Shown in pieces: positions 46,831 to 59,086 of a DNA stretch of 64,000 nt. The stretch comes from Stenopsyche tienmushanensis (lineage: Eukaryota; Arthropoda; Insecta; Trichoptera; Stenopsychidae). A model generated the notes under the pieces. That model was not told the DNA's origin. It saw only the letters and a program-made list of their open reading frames with translations, and did not search any database. The DNA lies in contig WACJ01000047.1 of the NCBI GenBank assembly GCA_008973525.1, positions 1,364,001 through 1,428,000 on the forward strand, given 5' to 3'. Position 1 is the stretch's first letter. Each line of letters opens with the position of its first letter. The position numbers and the translations under genes are program-made.

Positions 46831-47840
46831 ATTTCATTTAATAATAACTATTGATCATCGGATGCATTAAGATTTGAATGTAGCAATGATTTAAATTAAG
46901 AATAAACAGTACGCTAAACTAATCTAATTGAATACTTAGGTCATTTGATAATATGGATGGGCGATAGATGAACAAAGTTTTGTATGAATTGATAATTGAG
47001 AGACTTTGTACGACCAAAGCAACGACTAAATATGCTAATGGGTGAATTTATTCAAAAAAAATGCGGAACAAAATGAATGGTTAGGGATAGATATGAATGG
47101 AAGCGAGTTGGAGTAGCATTTATTCTGTATGAATGCATAATTTTCTACTAAATATTCTAATTAGATTATCAAGATTCAACGATTTCATGTTGAGGTTGTT
47201 CACAGTGGTACGACATCTAGGAAATTTAAATTTATTTTTAAAAATCGATATTAGCTTGCTCAAGAAGTAGTTGATTTACCTGGAAATACTTATGAATTTA
47301 TCCAAATTGTGTCTATGAAAGACAAATAATATAAGCTACATCAAAGAATACCTGAATTAAAATTAATAATCAAGCTTAGACGCTATTTGCTCTATTGTGT
47401 ATGAGGTATTTAAGTCTGAAAGTAATTTAATTATTCAAAATTTCTTATGGAAAACATTATTCTTAGATTAAACTTTCATTAATCTAAGTTGAGCTTTAGT
47501 CCAAGACCCAATTTAATTAAATTCATAGTTGAATAGTCTAAAATATATATTAAACTTAATCAAATACAATATAATGGCTATATCGTGATCTTGTATATGT
47601 GATAATAAATAATATATTATAGACATAGAGTTCTGTATTATTGTTCTTAATAGGATATAGTTTACAGGAAAATTTTAGACTAAATTTGAATTGTGTTTGT
47701 TAAAGACTGATTATATTTTCAGTTTTATGTATATAAATCTTATAAAAAACGCTTGTAAATTTTCATCAATGCTAGATTCTTTGATATTTTGGGATCCTTT
47801 AACGTTTAAAAATTCAATTATAAGCGATTTTTAAAAATAT
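46831..47840. other. AT-rich gene-free stretch
   Basis: Nothing recognised. Confidence 0.3.
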
Positions 47841-47940
47841 ATGTTGTTCTTCAGATGACATTTAATCGATAATTTTTAAATATTCATACATTTTTAGTGA
47901 TTTTCGTTAAATAATACTTCATAGAAAAATATGTATTTTT
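47841..47940 (+). repeat. Dispersed repeat R1, copy 2
   Basis: Partner of 6411-6505 in the same orientation. Followed by TTTTTGTCGTTGCAG, which resembles a splice acceptor, but no exon-like frame follows. Confidence 0.6.
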
Positions 47941-50087
47941 GTCGTTGCAGTCTTCTATTCAAATCAGTTTTTTTCCACCTAAGCAAAAGCAATATGTTAG
48001 TAATCTTTGAGTCAATTATATGTTTGTATTACTAAGCCATTATCACTAATGTAAAAGGTCCTTCACTGTGTATGATTTGTTTACTGGAGAAATTTAATTT
48101 GAATTGCTCGAATCTGATTAGACAATCACAACAGTAGAATATATTTAAGTCATAAGAATAATTATTGCTGAAAAATAGTATTAGTTAGTGTAAAAAGCTT
48201 ATAGATTCATTTTATAATGAAAATTTTAAAAATGTTTTGAAATCAAACCTTTATTAACACGGTAAAGCAAATTTAGCTGAACAAGACAAAAAGTGAAACT
48301 TCAAGCGACAGTTGGTCGAAAAGAGAAAAATAATTATTTCTACCCTTTCTATCACATGTACACGTACGTAGACACGCAATTTTTATATATTACACAAACA
48401 CTAACAGTTTCTTTTTTTTTAATCTTTCAGCTAACAGTTTCCATTGTGAGAAAAATAAAATGAAGAAAAGACAAATACAAACAAAGTGTGAATAAACAAC
48501 CAAGAAGAGTGCTAACAAGTACCTTGGTAGAGTTTTGAGGTAAATGGTAAAAAAAATCGTTAATAAATGAAAGAAAGCAATGTTTAAAATATGTTTTAAA
48601 CTGAGATATATAAGATTGCCATTAATAAGGAATCCAAATGTTTTTGATTTATATTTAGTCAGCTACAAATCATATATTGAATTAACATAAGTGTTGGTAA
48701 TTTATACCCTGCGTATTAAACTTTCCACACAAAGAAGTCAATATTACGAAACATTAGGGTTTAATTCAAAATTCAAATTCTATTGTAACATAAGAAAGGA
48801 TACCCTTCACAGCAAATGTATGTTTCACAATGAGAAAGCTTATTTCGCAAGACGAAGAAAATACGTAATAAAAGGAAATTGGTCGTACGTTACATATTTT
48901 ATGTAAAGTTTCCCGTGTCCAAAACTTGTCCCTCGAATTTGACTCCGCTCATTCTTTTTATGGAATCTGCAGAATGGTGACCTTAAAATACCAATTTACC
49001 TCCTGGCTAACCCTCTGTGGTCTCTTCTATTATACATACTGGGAGCTTTAAGGACATTTTTGTCTAAACGCTTGTGGCTTTCGGAGGGGCGAAATTATTT
49101 CATTTTCGAAAAATATGAACCCTTTTTTGGTTATATTTCAGTATATTAAACGAAAAGGTCAACAGCGCACTTCAAAAGGCATTAAATTCACGTTTCTATT
49201 TCCTCTTTAACTTCCACGATATACGACGCCGAAATTGTCGCAGACAATTATATGGAGATAATAAAGCGTTTTCAAATTAAAATTTGTCTCACAAAAGTAA
49301 GCATCTGATTTTCACTTTGTGATTGAGTTAAAACGTGTTCCTCATAATAAATTGAATTAGTACATGATATATATAAATATAATGCTCGTTTGGGAAGGCA
49401 ATGGGTGAATTTCGTTCTTTGGGCATAAGAAGTAATCAATATTTGAAATGGGAAATGATTAAAGATTGATCAAATCAAGCATAAGTAAATTGTGCCGAAT
49501 TCAATGCCTAATGGAGTAGAAAGAGCGATTAAGGCATCCCAATGGACCAATAGAGATTTGAATCTATCTACAGGTTTGAATGTCATATTCAATCATTATT
49601 TCTGGAAAACTTATTCCAACTCATCGTTTTATGAGAGTTCTATTATCGAATTTTCGCGTTAACGAGTTTGAAAAAAGTAGGCAATCATCCCCAAACACTT
49701 CTTCCCTTAAAATATTACTCTAATAAACTTGTAATATATAATTAAATTTTAAATCAATTTATTGCATAATATTTTACTAGTTATTAACAAGAGTTTGTTG
49801 ATATTTGTATGCAAATAGTAGACAAATTCAAATTAATGATACTTAAAAACTGAATAGAAACACTATAAGACATTTTATATGTATGAAAAATGCAACATTT
49901 TTAAAGCTTTTCAGATATGGATCTCTTATTTGTTACATTACTAATGGCTTTTACCCCAATTTAAAACATCATCACTTTATTTAATTGTTTAGTAGAAATA
50001 CGCAATTTGATCTACAAATTGGTGAATAATAATCTATTATAGATAGTAGTCTTGGATGGATGCTAACATATTTTAAATAAATATCAT
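47941..50087. other. AT-rich gene-free stretch
   Basis: About 48890-49300 is less AT-rich and may be single-copy. The 71-codon frame at 48691-48906 shows no motif. Confidence 0.3.
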
Positions 50088-50140
50088 CATCATAGTGCAG
50101 CCACTAACAGTCCACTGCAGAACTATGGGCCTCTTCAATA
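50088..50140 (+). repeat. Short match to a widespread arthropod retroelement motif
   Basis: ATCATCATAGTGCAGCCACT, AACAGTCCACTGCAGAACTA and TGGGCCTCTT together resemble the motif (ATC)n-AGCC...GTCCACTGCTGGACATAGGCCTC, which I recall as common in arthropod SINE/LINE-derived repeats. The element beyond it is not resolved. It lies 160 bases before the R3 repeat. Confidence 0.45.
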
Positions 50141-50296
50141 TCCATTCACAGGAAGGGGTTACATCCATTTCGTCTGTATCATACATTCACCTCCTCATTC
50201 GCTCGATATTGAAGGTAGCATTACCACCGAGTTTTGTTTCGAACGTTCACCCAACGGGTATCCTGAGTGAACGTATTGACGAACGCTTTCGCAATC

Positions 50297-50433
50297 GTCT
50301 CGATAAGGAATGTGGAAGGTTTGTAAAGACTGAGTAGTTTTCATAGGAGATGGTGGAAAACTACTCTAGACGACCTTTTTGACTCTACTGGAAAGGGCTT
50401 TCTGGAGTACAAGGAGTCCAGTCCCCCCTTTCC
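50297..50433. repeat. Paired hairpin repeat R3, copy 2
   Basis: Partner of 44363-44498. Here the stem is longer: GAGTAGTTTTC (50332-50342) and GAAAACTACTC (50356-50366) are exact reverse complements around a 13-base loop. The segment sits in a GC-richer island (about 50090-50760) bearing frames 50095-50337 and 50458-50697 that have no recognised domain. Confidence 0.7.
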
Positions 50434-51600
50434 TCGCTAGGGCGTTGCCGGGGTAGGGTGAAGACAGACGTGACGCTTGAGTGCATCTCGGATTCGCTCC
50501 TACACCAACTGAGGGTGTCTCCCCGTCACCGTACAACTTACCCGAGCGAATTCGAAACTGAGTGGTTTCGCCATCATTTCAGGTTGCCCCTCTCAGTTCG
50601 GCGATTACAAAACGATATAGAAGTCAACGGAAGACAATTTTGTTTACGTTGCAAAGTGAAGTTCCTCATATGCATCTCTTCGAGGCCGTCTCTTTGATGT
50701 TCTTCTTGTCCTTGTTCTGTTCCTAAAAAATCTTGGTTCCGAACCGATACGGTTCATCATGGTCCATATTTTTGGGTTGGATCGACTATGTAACGAATAG
50801 CGAGTGATAAGCAAGTCTTGATTTGTAAAAGTAGCAGTGAATAGTAGTTAAACTAAGTATTAGCTTGCTGTTAAAAGAGTATTTAAGTATTTACTCTGTA
50901 AATACGTATAAGTAAAGTGGCCAATAATTAAAATACATAAAATCGTATAAGCATAGTAGTTAGGAGTAGTCCGATGTCGTTAGGCCTCAAAGAAGTATTA
51001 GTCAAATTGTATTAGCAAAGGGTAATTATGTCGCATCAAAGTATTCGAACTTCGGCGTTTAGTGTCAACTGGGCACAATCAAACAATATTTAATTGGTCA
51101 GACTGGGAGCAAACTGGAAAAAAATAGACAGAGCTGGAACAAACAAATAGGTTAAAGTAACGTATCAAGTAATATCAACTAGTCAGGTCCACATCAACAA
51201 AATCAAATGGCTCCACAGTCAAGACTGTATTATGGGAGCAGTCGAAACAGCACTTTGGCGGTCGGACCGCGAGTCTAGTTGTGCAGGTTTGTCTTCTGGT
51301 CCCAGTGTTCCCACGTTTATGTGACAATAGAAAGCTGATGTGTGCGAGTATTTGTTAATTCACTTACCTTGAAAGCTTGGATTTTTATGTCTTACTTGCG
51401 TTATTGTCAGTTCATCTCAAGTAATGCGGAGGAGATGTTCCATTTTTTGTGCAGATGTAATATGCACAAAAACAATGTTTTTCGGTGTCACTCGCGAATT
51501 TTACATATAAGTGTAGTCGGCGTTTCGTCAGAGCGTATGAATCAATTATAATAATATAAAAGTAAATTAATAAATTAAAATTATACGATTTTCCATTTTT
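50434..51600. other. Gene-free stretch
   Basis: The first 330 bases continue the GC-richer island; from 50800 the sequence is AT-rich with many AGTA and GTAGT words. No gene supported. Confidence 0.3.
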
Positions 51601-51691
51601 TTTCAAAATTCAAATAAATAAAAACAAAAGCCAACTTGGTACGATACAAATATACATCGATAATGTTGCCGGAAAGGTTATTAATTATCCG
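51601..51691 (+). repeat. Direct repeat R4, unit 1
   Basis: TTTCAAAATTCAAATAAATA, then AAAACAAAAGCCAACTTGGT, ACATCGATAATGTTGCCGGA and AAGGTTATTAATTATCCG. The unit recurs at 51806-51900 with few differences. The intervening 115 bases are unrelated. Confidence 0.85.
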
Positions 51692-51805
51692 TTTTTTTTT
51701 ACTGCGATTACACACTGTTGGGACACTGACAATACAACCGACTGCGAGGAGTACTCGCACAACCCCTAATGGTATATTTACCGTGTACAACTCGTGGAAT
51801 TCGAT

Positions 51806-51900
51806 TTTTCAAAAATTCAAATAATTAAAAACAAAAGCCAACTTGGTAAGATGCAAATGTACATCGATAATATTGCCGAAAAGGCTATTAATAATCGGTT
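51806..51900 (+). repeat. Direct repeat R4, unit 2
   Basis: Same unit as 51601-51691. It is followed by GC-richer sequence with CAGGGTGGCACAAAAAACGG near 51919, which resembles a transposon terminus, so the pair may mark a duplicated part of one element. Confidence 0.85.
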
Positions 51901-52139
51901 TCAGGCGCCGCGCTTTCACAGGGTGGCACAAAAAACGGTCGCCGACACAGTCCGATATAGATATTGACGCGAAAATCACTATTTACTCAAAAACAGAGCA
52001 GATGAGCGGAGCACACAAAATCACGACCGATAACAACGGTTGCCAACCGGCCCATCTTAAATAAATATAATATGTATTTTATAGATTCTTAATATATCCA
52101 TTTCATAATATATTTAGAGTAAATAATAAAAATACCAAG
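51901..52139. other. GC-richer flank of R4
   Basis: CpG-rich to about 52060, then AT-rich. The CAGGGTGGC string near 51919 has no inverted partner in the neighbourhood. Confidence 0.3.
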
Positions 52140-52400
52140 TGTTTCGTGAAATAAATCCTGGACCCACCATACCAATAAGTTGAAAGATCAGAAGTATTAA
52201 TATTTTCGATGGATCATCTTGATCCAAGTTTACCCTGATTTTCTGGGTTTTAAAAATTAAATACCGACTGAAGACTAATAGGTTCATTTATCAGTGCTTA
52301 ATTATGCATCTCATCTTCCCTATTTAAATTTTCTATTCAAATAATCTTATCCATACTACGTCATATATAGAAGTTAGGGGAAAATCACTACATCTTCGAC
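52140..52400 (+). repeat. tRNA-derived SINE, decayed copy
   Basis: The body block CATCTTGATCCAAGTTTACC followed by CTGATTTTCTGGGTTTTAAA (52215-52254) matches 7599-7638. About 60 bases upstream, GTGAAATAAATCCTGGACCC occupies the place of the B-box region. A weak tail match, GAAGTTAGGGGAAAATCAC, lies near 52371. The tRNA-like head itself is too decayed to read. Confidence 0.45.
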
Positions 52401-54520
52401 GGAGATTATGTACTCGTATATGACACCATGTATGTCAAAATGAATTATTTTCCTATTTAATGAACTCGGCTCTCATATAACACGGATATATGGCTCCATA
52501 AAAACATTGTTTAATGTAAATCCGTGTTATTCGAGATTCGAAGTTTAAACATTGATCATTCATCGTCACTAACACTTACATCCTACTTATAATTGACCAA
52601 AGCCTCATTGATTCTTTTCATGATGAATCTTTGTCCAAATTTTCATTTATTTTGACAGATTCTCTGTCAATTAGTAAAAATTCTTATGGAATTTATAATA
52701 AGTAATGAAAATCGCTTTTTAAAATGATCAAATCTTTACTAACAAAAAGTTTAGACAAATGATTAATGTTCTTCCAATGGCAATTGTTTGATAGTTTTTA
52801 GCTTCTCCAGGTCCAGATTATAAGAGTATTCGTCATCTTTTCTATTATTACTGATCATGTATGGGCAAAATTAATACCGTGTTATACTGAGTGTATTTCA
52901 AAAGAAACTTTTATTTATAATGTCTTTGTTTCATATTTTTTTCCTCGTTCAACATATAAGAATCGCTTCTTATTTTAAATATTGCTTTAATTTCAATTGC
53001 AACTTGATGAAATTAAAGCATTTCGATTGACTCTCGAGTTGACATACAGTTTTTCATCATAGTCGGAATCTTTCAAAGGACACCAATAAAAGTCAGACTA
53101 TATCAGTATTTTTTAATTGAAGCTCTAATGGCTTTTTTGAGAAGCAATGGACAAAGGAAATAATTGAGCGGTGAGTCAAGTAGTGAAATCATCTCCAGAA
53201 AAATCCTTGATTTGGACTGCGTAGATCGTATTTTGCTATGGGTTGCCACAATAACATCATTGTGCTCAATATACAGCCGATTATAATGTTTCTCCCAGAT
53301 GTGTTTAGTATGAGTTTAACAGTTTCCATTTGCTACTGCGGTTAGTCAGAACTCAGGAATATATCATTGAGAACAGAGATTTCACATAAAACGTCGGACA
53401 AGAGGTCATTGAGACTAAGTAATTCCCCAGTTTATTAATATCCATATGAGTATTTCGGTTCTAGGCGAATATGATATCCGCACTTAGCCCATAGACAACA
53501 AACTTATAATATACAATAATTCATCCCTATGGAAGAAATTAGTTGCAATGTATACACTCTTAGTTTAGTTTTATCACCATTCCCAAATAATAAAAAATAT
53601 CAATAGCTATGTATTTAATTTAATTTTATCTTCACCTTTATAATAATATTTTAAGGGTGTTAATATGAATTTAATAAGTTGACAGTAATAGTTTATATCA
53701 TATAATTCAACGAAACATCTGTGAACTAAGTTCATTTCGCACACCTTTATGAAATATTCCAATTTATACGAAATTAGTTCTGAAAAACGATTAAGATCTA
53801 AAAAGTTTACAAGGTGACCTACAATAGACAACTTTGTCCGAAAGAAAGTCATTGAAGGACGATTTTCAGAAAGGGCTCACGTGTCGAAACTTTTAGATTG
53901 CTTTATTAGATTAAAAACTAATGGTTCTTAATGTATTTTTCGAAGTACTAAAATCAAAGATTAAGACTTATCAGGAATACAAGGGCGCTTGAAAAAGGGA
54001 GTTCTAATTAAATCTCTTCAATTGAATTATACGCAAATTTTTATCTCAAGTATAATGTGTTTGAAGTGTATCGATGCTAAAGAAAATATTGCTATCAATA
54101 ATTTTCATTTTTTCTTCGAAAGTTACCCAAAAAAATTGACATGAACATACTGATGTTAGTTAACCTTATTTATCAAAACTCTCATGACTTCATACTAAAT
54201 GTCCATATCTTTTGGACGCCATCCAAAATTTATGTAGGGAAAAATGAATACTTTATACCATTATGACATATTATTTAATTTTTTTCAATATGAATGGTTT
54301 GATTTCTATGAAATTTAGAAAGAAAAATGTATGAAATATTTTTTTTAAAATATGCCAATCTATGAATAAGATTATAAATTATATTGCTCAAGTAATCATT
54401 GATGTGTTCAATACATGACTTATGAACTGTTTTTATTTATTCAAACATTATTATCTTTATAGTTAAACTATATAATTGTCAATAAACACATATTTCTTAA
54501 ATACAGATTTTTAGTTTTGA
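52401..54520. other. AT-rich gene-free stretch
   Basis: No gene recognised. The minus frame at 53607-53852 has no family signature. Confidence 0.3.
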
Positions 54521-54625
54521 GAATTAATTAATTCACACGACAGAGGTGCCCACAAAAGAAATCCTAATTGAAATAATATCCCCATCTTTGCAAAAATTAA
54601 AGAGGAAACGCTACTTCAAACTACA
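54521..54625 (+). pseudogene. IS630/Tc1-like transposase scrap, same family as 58161-59086
   Basis: The plus strand reads LIHTTEVPTKEILIEIISPS followed by LQKLKRKRYFK. It corresponds at nucleotide level to the minus strand of 58738-58838 (shared ACACGA(C/T)AGAGGTGCCCAC and ATCCTAATTGAAATAATA). The VPT.E.LI..I block belongs to the C-terminal part of a DDE transposase type common in arthropods. No termini are seen. Confidence 0.75.
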
Positions 54626-54845
54626 TTTGAAATAAGGAGAAGATGTCTTGCGTGCATACGAAATGGCCAATTTGATCAAATTTTGTAAATAAATTTAATA
54701 AAAACCTCAAGAACATAAAAAATATTATATATGCACGCTCAGCCTCCACACTCGTTGGAGGTATCGTCATCAGATATTTAAATGCTAGTTTGAATTGATG
54801 ACCGCATAAGCGCCTTCCTGCTAAGACACGGACTAAAACTCGCAA
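54621..54845 (-). pseudogene. hAT transposase C-terminal fragment
   Basis: The 74-codon minus frame contains KLAFKYLMTIPPTSVEAERA, the hallmark of the C-terminal dimerisation region of hAT transposases (LA.KYL.IP.TSV.SER.FS). The usual FS after SER/AER is YI here, and the DDE core and BED finger are not found to the right. It directly abuts the Tc1-like scrap in the opposite orientation, so one element inserted next to or into the other, or a deletion joined them. It is distinct from the hAT-type short elements at 9672 and 62598, which have no coding part, although those would need an enzyme of this class. Confidence 0.75.
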
Positions 54846-57800
54846 AATTCCCGATTTCCCGACAAATACTATAATACTTTGATGCGATTCGTAATTATAT
54901 TACAGAGAATTACAAAAATTCTGAACTCCGTATCTATTATATTTCATATCGATATTCCCATTATTAGAGTCGATGTGTAGTAAATACATCACCGGTAGGA
55001 AATGTAAATATAACAATTTGAAAAACATATATGTACTGTACATATGTATACATAAATTAGACAATTACTGCCCTTAGGCGTCGCATAAGCTCACAAATTA
55101 GTAGTTACGTCACTGTTTCCAAGCGTCCAGATTCATCGTGCTGATGAGGTGTACGATTTCTGTCAGATAAAAATTTCAATCTCGAATTTTTCGGGATTAC
55201 GTTTACTAATCCTGGGATTCATACGCACCTAAAACTGATCGGGATCCTGGGATCCGAGATCCCGAGATTCAATAGTGTTAAAAAAATATATACTACAAGA
55301 AGGTAATGCTACAGGAATGAATAAAATTTTTCCAAGTCTTGATAATATATATGTCTAGATATCGTATATAAAGCCAATTCTTTAGTAAAATAACTGGGAA
55401 TAAATATATGTATGTACGTTAATACCAAAATACGTTTTCAAAAGGCTTAATAATTCTCGCTTTTCAAAATTATTGTTATTATGGCAACATGCGTGTGAGT
55501 TCGCAAAGATTTATGGAGCGATATTAAAGTTTCATTTTTTGTATCAGATCTTGGCGTTGGTAAATTTTCTGAAAAAAACAATACCTTTGTGCCTGAAAAA
55601 TTATCGCGTTTAAGCGAACACGTATCAACATACGTACGGAGGATTTTTTCCTAATATCATACGTTCTCGAGCACGCTTATAAATTAATTAAAGCAAATAA
55701 TGGCGCCGTGTTGCTTTCTGCAAATTTGCCTAAATTAAAAGTGCCGCTTTATTATTCCTGTACGGCCTTTTTATTCTGCATTATATAATATAAACCACGG
55801 CGAATTGCTTAGATAATTTGATAAAGCCTTCCACCATAAAGCATCCGCGGGGTTGCCGTGAGGAAGTGGCGAAGAGTTGAAGACCACAAAAGCTTGCAAA
55901 CTTGCGCTCGCATAAATTTGGGAATAGGCCCATTATCTTGTGAGATAAGTTGCCACAAAGACCGAGAGGAAACCAAATTGCCTTTTTCCTGTCAACTGTG
56001 CTTCGTTAGTCAGGAGCTTGTTTATGCTTTAATTGTTAGCGACACCGAATAGGCCCTCGAGAAACTGATGCCCACCCTCCCCCAACCGAAGCACTGATAA
56101 AAACAGAATAAAACTAACATAATGGGGGGATGGGAGCTTGCAACAACCACAAACGTATTTCATTCGAAAAATAACTTCTTGAATTCCATATCTTCCGCTG
56201 GGAAAGTTTTTCCCCTACGTCCGCAATCGCTATCTCGAAATACAAAAGTAATTGATAAAGATATTTTAACATATTTTTAGAGGCTTAAAGCCTTCCAGAT
56301 TGTCTGATATAGGAGACATTTAAACTCCCCTACTTTTTGTTTTCCATTTAGAAGATAAAATGTTGTATTAAAGTTACTTAGTTATCAACATAAAGTTTTG
56401 TCTTAAACAAAATTGAACATTCAGACACAAATAGGCACCAGACATTAATCAAAAGTTTAATCTTCAATACTCAAAGAGCACTTTCGAGACGAGCAAACTT
56501 CCTTCATATAATTATTAGCGCACTACGAGATCAATAATAAGGTTTCAACGTCAAATTTATAAAACCAGTGCTAAATTTGATGGAGATTTGTAGTACAACA
56601 GAAATTCGTCAGATCAAGTGTTACCCATCCAAATATAAAATCATAATAAAAACTAAATATAATTGGATAAAAATATACTATTTTGAATTTAACTAATATA
56701 ATAATGCATGCTTCAAAGAAGATGACTATAAAAGGCAACTCTATAGTGCTCTTCAATCAAAAGCTTAAGTGTTTCATACAAATCGTGTACTGAAATCATC
56801 TCTATATATTTAATAATTAATTGAGTTTTAAATTAAGCTCTTTTACAATAAAGGTTCAGAAAATAATCCACTATACTAACACTTAGTCACAATAAGTCCG
56901 CATATAGCACATTATGCACACAAGATATTAAACATGTGAGCACGACCTTGTGATTAAGAAGATAAAGTAGCAATTTCCTATGACATCGTTCAGATTACCA
57001 ACCAACAGAGCATGACATTGAAATTAACGTTGATGATGTCCAGGAGACATGACAGAATAAATATATAGTTGCCCTATACATATCACAAAGTATCAAATTG
57101 CAATAATTCCAAATAAACAACATAAAAATAGATTTTTTAGTGTCCAAATAGCGGGAACAGCAAAATATCATACGAAAAAATGACCAAACAACGTTATAAA
57201 TTCGTTATATTTGGCCATAAGTAATGAAATACGATATACAAGAAAGCGTTTTCATATTTAACATGCTTTTCTACCGCATATTCAAGATTCATTTATTGCT
57301 TAGAGATGAATTAAATATTCCGAATTATGTTATTTCATACGCTTGTATGTCCTCATCAAGACGTTTTTACAGATCTGATGAGGAAATTTATAATCCAATG
57401 GCATTATATTACGTACCATAATTCCGCTCCATGTTTGCTGCGCTCCGACGGAGTTAAATGTGGTTGTCGACCACATAATCGCAGGAAGATTCCAACTCGC
57501 ATCTGCAGTTCGAGTTTGACTATACCAATATATTAGTCGCCGAACCACTAAATATCATACAATCCATGCATTGAGCAATTTCATATTTGATAATGGTGCT
57601 AATTTAGACGGTATATCTGAATGTATAATGTATAATATTAACATTATTGTATGAATACCAAAAAATAAGGCCTATTACCTACTCTCATGGTAATAAATCA
57701 GATTGAATTTCGTTATGATCATCCTGATACTACAAACAGTCCATTAGATAATTAGGGCCACTTCAGAATACATGTCAGAATAAAAGTCACTTCTGCAAAC

Positions 57801-58160
57801 ATCCATTAAAAATCTAAGAGGGCATATTTCAGAATCACCCAACATTATCGAATAATTGGCATCTTATTCTTGAAGCATTAGGGTTTCATAAATATGAAGT
57901 TGTAATGTGATGGCACAATTTCGATAAATTCTGTTTTATTCTATATTTGTAGCCTATAATATTTGACAGAACTTGACTTATCTTTTGGATTGTTTACAAT
58001 ATTGTGCTTGTGTGTGAATGTTATCATTGTATTGTGCAAATATACTCTAATCATTGAAATATTAAGATCACTTCGATATTTATTTTTAGGAAAAGTCATA
58101 TCCAACGAATGTTCACCTCATTATAGGCTCCATGCTGAAAAAGGCATACTTAATCGTATA
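54846..58160. other. Gene-free stretch with GC-richer islands
   Basis: At 55190-55275 a cluster of GGGAT/ATCCC words forms nested palindromes (GGGATCCTGGGATCC and similar). About 55480-56230 is less AT-rich, with the frame 55858-56052 lacking motifs. 57220-57560 carries frames on both strands without motifs. The frame starting at 57963 runs into the long-TIR element and is not a gene. Confidence 0.3.
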
Positions 58161-59086
58161 CAGGATGATTTGCACATGGACCGACAAAAAATGTTTGGAA
58201 TTAAAGGGGGTCATTTTCTACGTTTCACACATAGACCCTATGTCCTAAGTGTCAGTGTTGTCAAAATAGATTTTTTTTTTCAACATTTTGAAAAATTCCC
58301 AAAATTTCCCTTTTAAATTATCAAAACTTTTTTTTAAATATAAACGACAACAAAATAACTGTTTTGTATTTTTCAATATATTTTTTATCTAAATTTTTTT
58401 TTTTTTTTTTGAGGTGGCTTTTTAGCGATCCCTTTTATGGTATCATTACCAACCATTTTGACATGGTTTTTCATGGCATATATATGGTTTAATAAAAAAA
58501 ATTGTTTAAATAAAATTAGTTCTGAGCTTCCAAAGATACAAAAAATGTACTAACGAATGAAAAATGTCGACTTCTAAATTTTCTAAACTTTCCAAATATA
58601 TGCTACATGTTATACAAATCATCCAATAAGTTGTTAAATTTGAAGAGTTACCATTTTGCCAAGGTCTCGGTTAAGAAAATACTTTATGCTAAAGATGTTT
58701 TTATTAATTTTCATTTCAACTGTAATTGTCTGAAGTAGCATTTCCTCTTTAATTTTCGCAAAGGCGACGATTATTATTTCAATTAGGATTTTTTTGTGGG
58801 CACCTCTATCGTGTAAATTAATTATTTCGCATGTCCCTAAGCAAAAAGGTTCAGTAATGTCAGGTTTGAAGACTATGCGAGTCACGGAATAGGGCACTTC
58901 CCCAAGCAAAAAAATCCAGTGGTGTCAGATCTGGTGAAAGATGAAATTTTGGGTATTTTTTCAAAATGTTTCAAAATTCGATTTCGACAACCCTGACACT
59001 TAGGACATAGGACTTGTGTGTGAAACGTAGCAAATGACCCCCTTAACACTCAAAAAAAATTGACTGTCCATGTGCAAAACACCTTG
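58161..59086 (-). mobile_element. Long-TIR IS630/Tc1-like element, nearly complete but decayed
   Basis: The left end CAGGATGATTTGCACATGGA follows TA at 58159-58160. The right end, TCCATGTGCAAAACACCTTG, precedes TA at 59087-59088. The inverted arms extend about 145-150 bases each (58161-58310 and 58942-59086), sharing AGGGGGTCATTT, CTACGTTTCACAC, CTATGTCCTAAGTGTCAG and CATTTTGAAAAA. The interior codes on the minus strand for the end of a DDE transposase (58634-58940). At 926 bases it is an internal-deletion derivative. Solo ends of the family are at 18564-18708 and 31630-31709, and a transposase scrap at 54521-54625. Confidence 0.9.
58634..58940 (-). pseudogene. DDE transposase C-terminal relic inside the long-TIR element
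   Basis: Reading from 58940 leftward gives SPDLTPLDFFAWGSALFRDS, a stop, then a second similar block KPDITEPFA, stop, GHAK, then IEVPTKKILIEIIIVAFAKI and KEEMLLQTITVEMK. The family pattern is RSPDLTP(L/C)DFFLWG..K..VY...VPT.EDLI..I..A...I....LL, so the third aspartate (LDFF) is retained once. The PDLTPLDFFAWG segment appears twice, about 60-65 bases apart, which looks like an internal tandem duplication. The N-terminal two thirds are deleted. Confidence 0.8.

Noticed and set aside
57963..58316. 117-codon plus-strand frame
   Set aside because: Its second half is the inverted arm of the long-TIR element, so it is not a gene.
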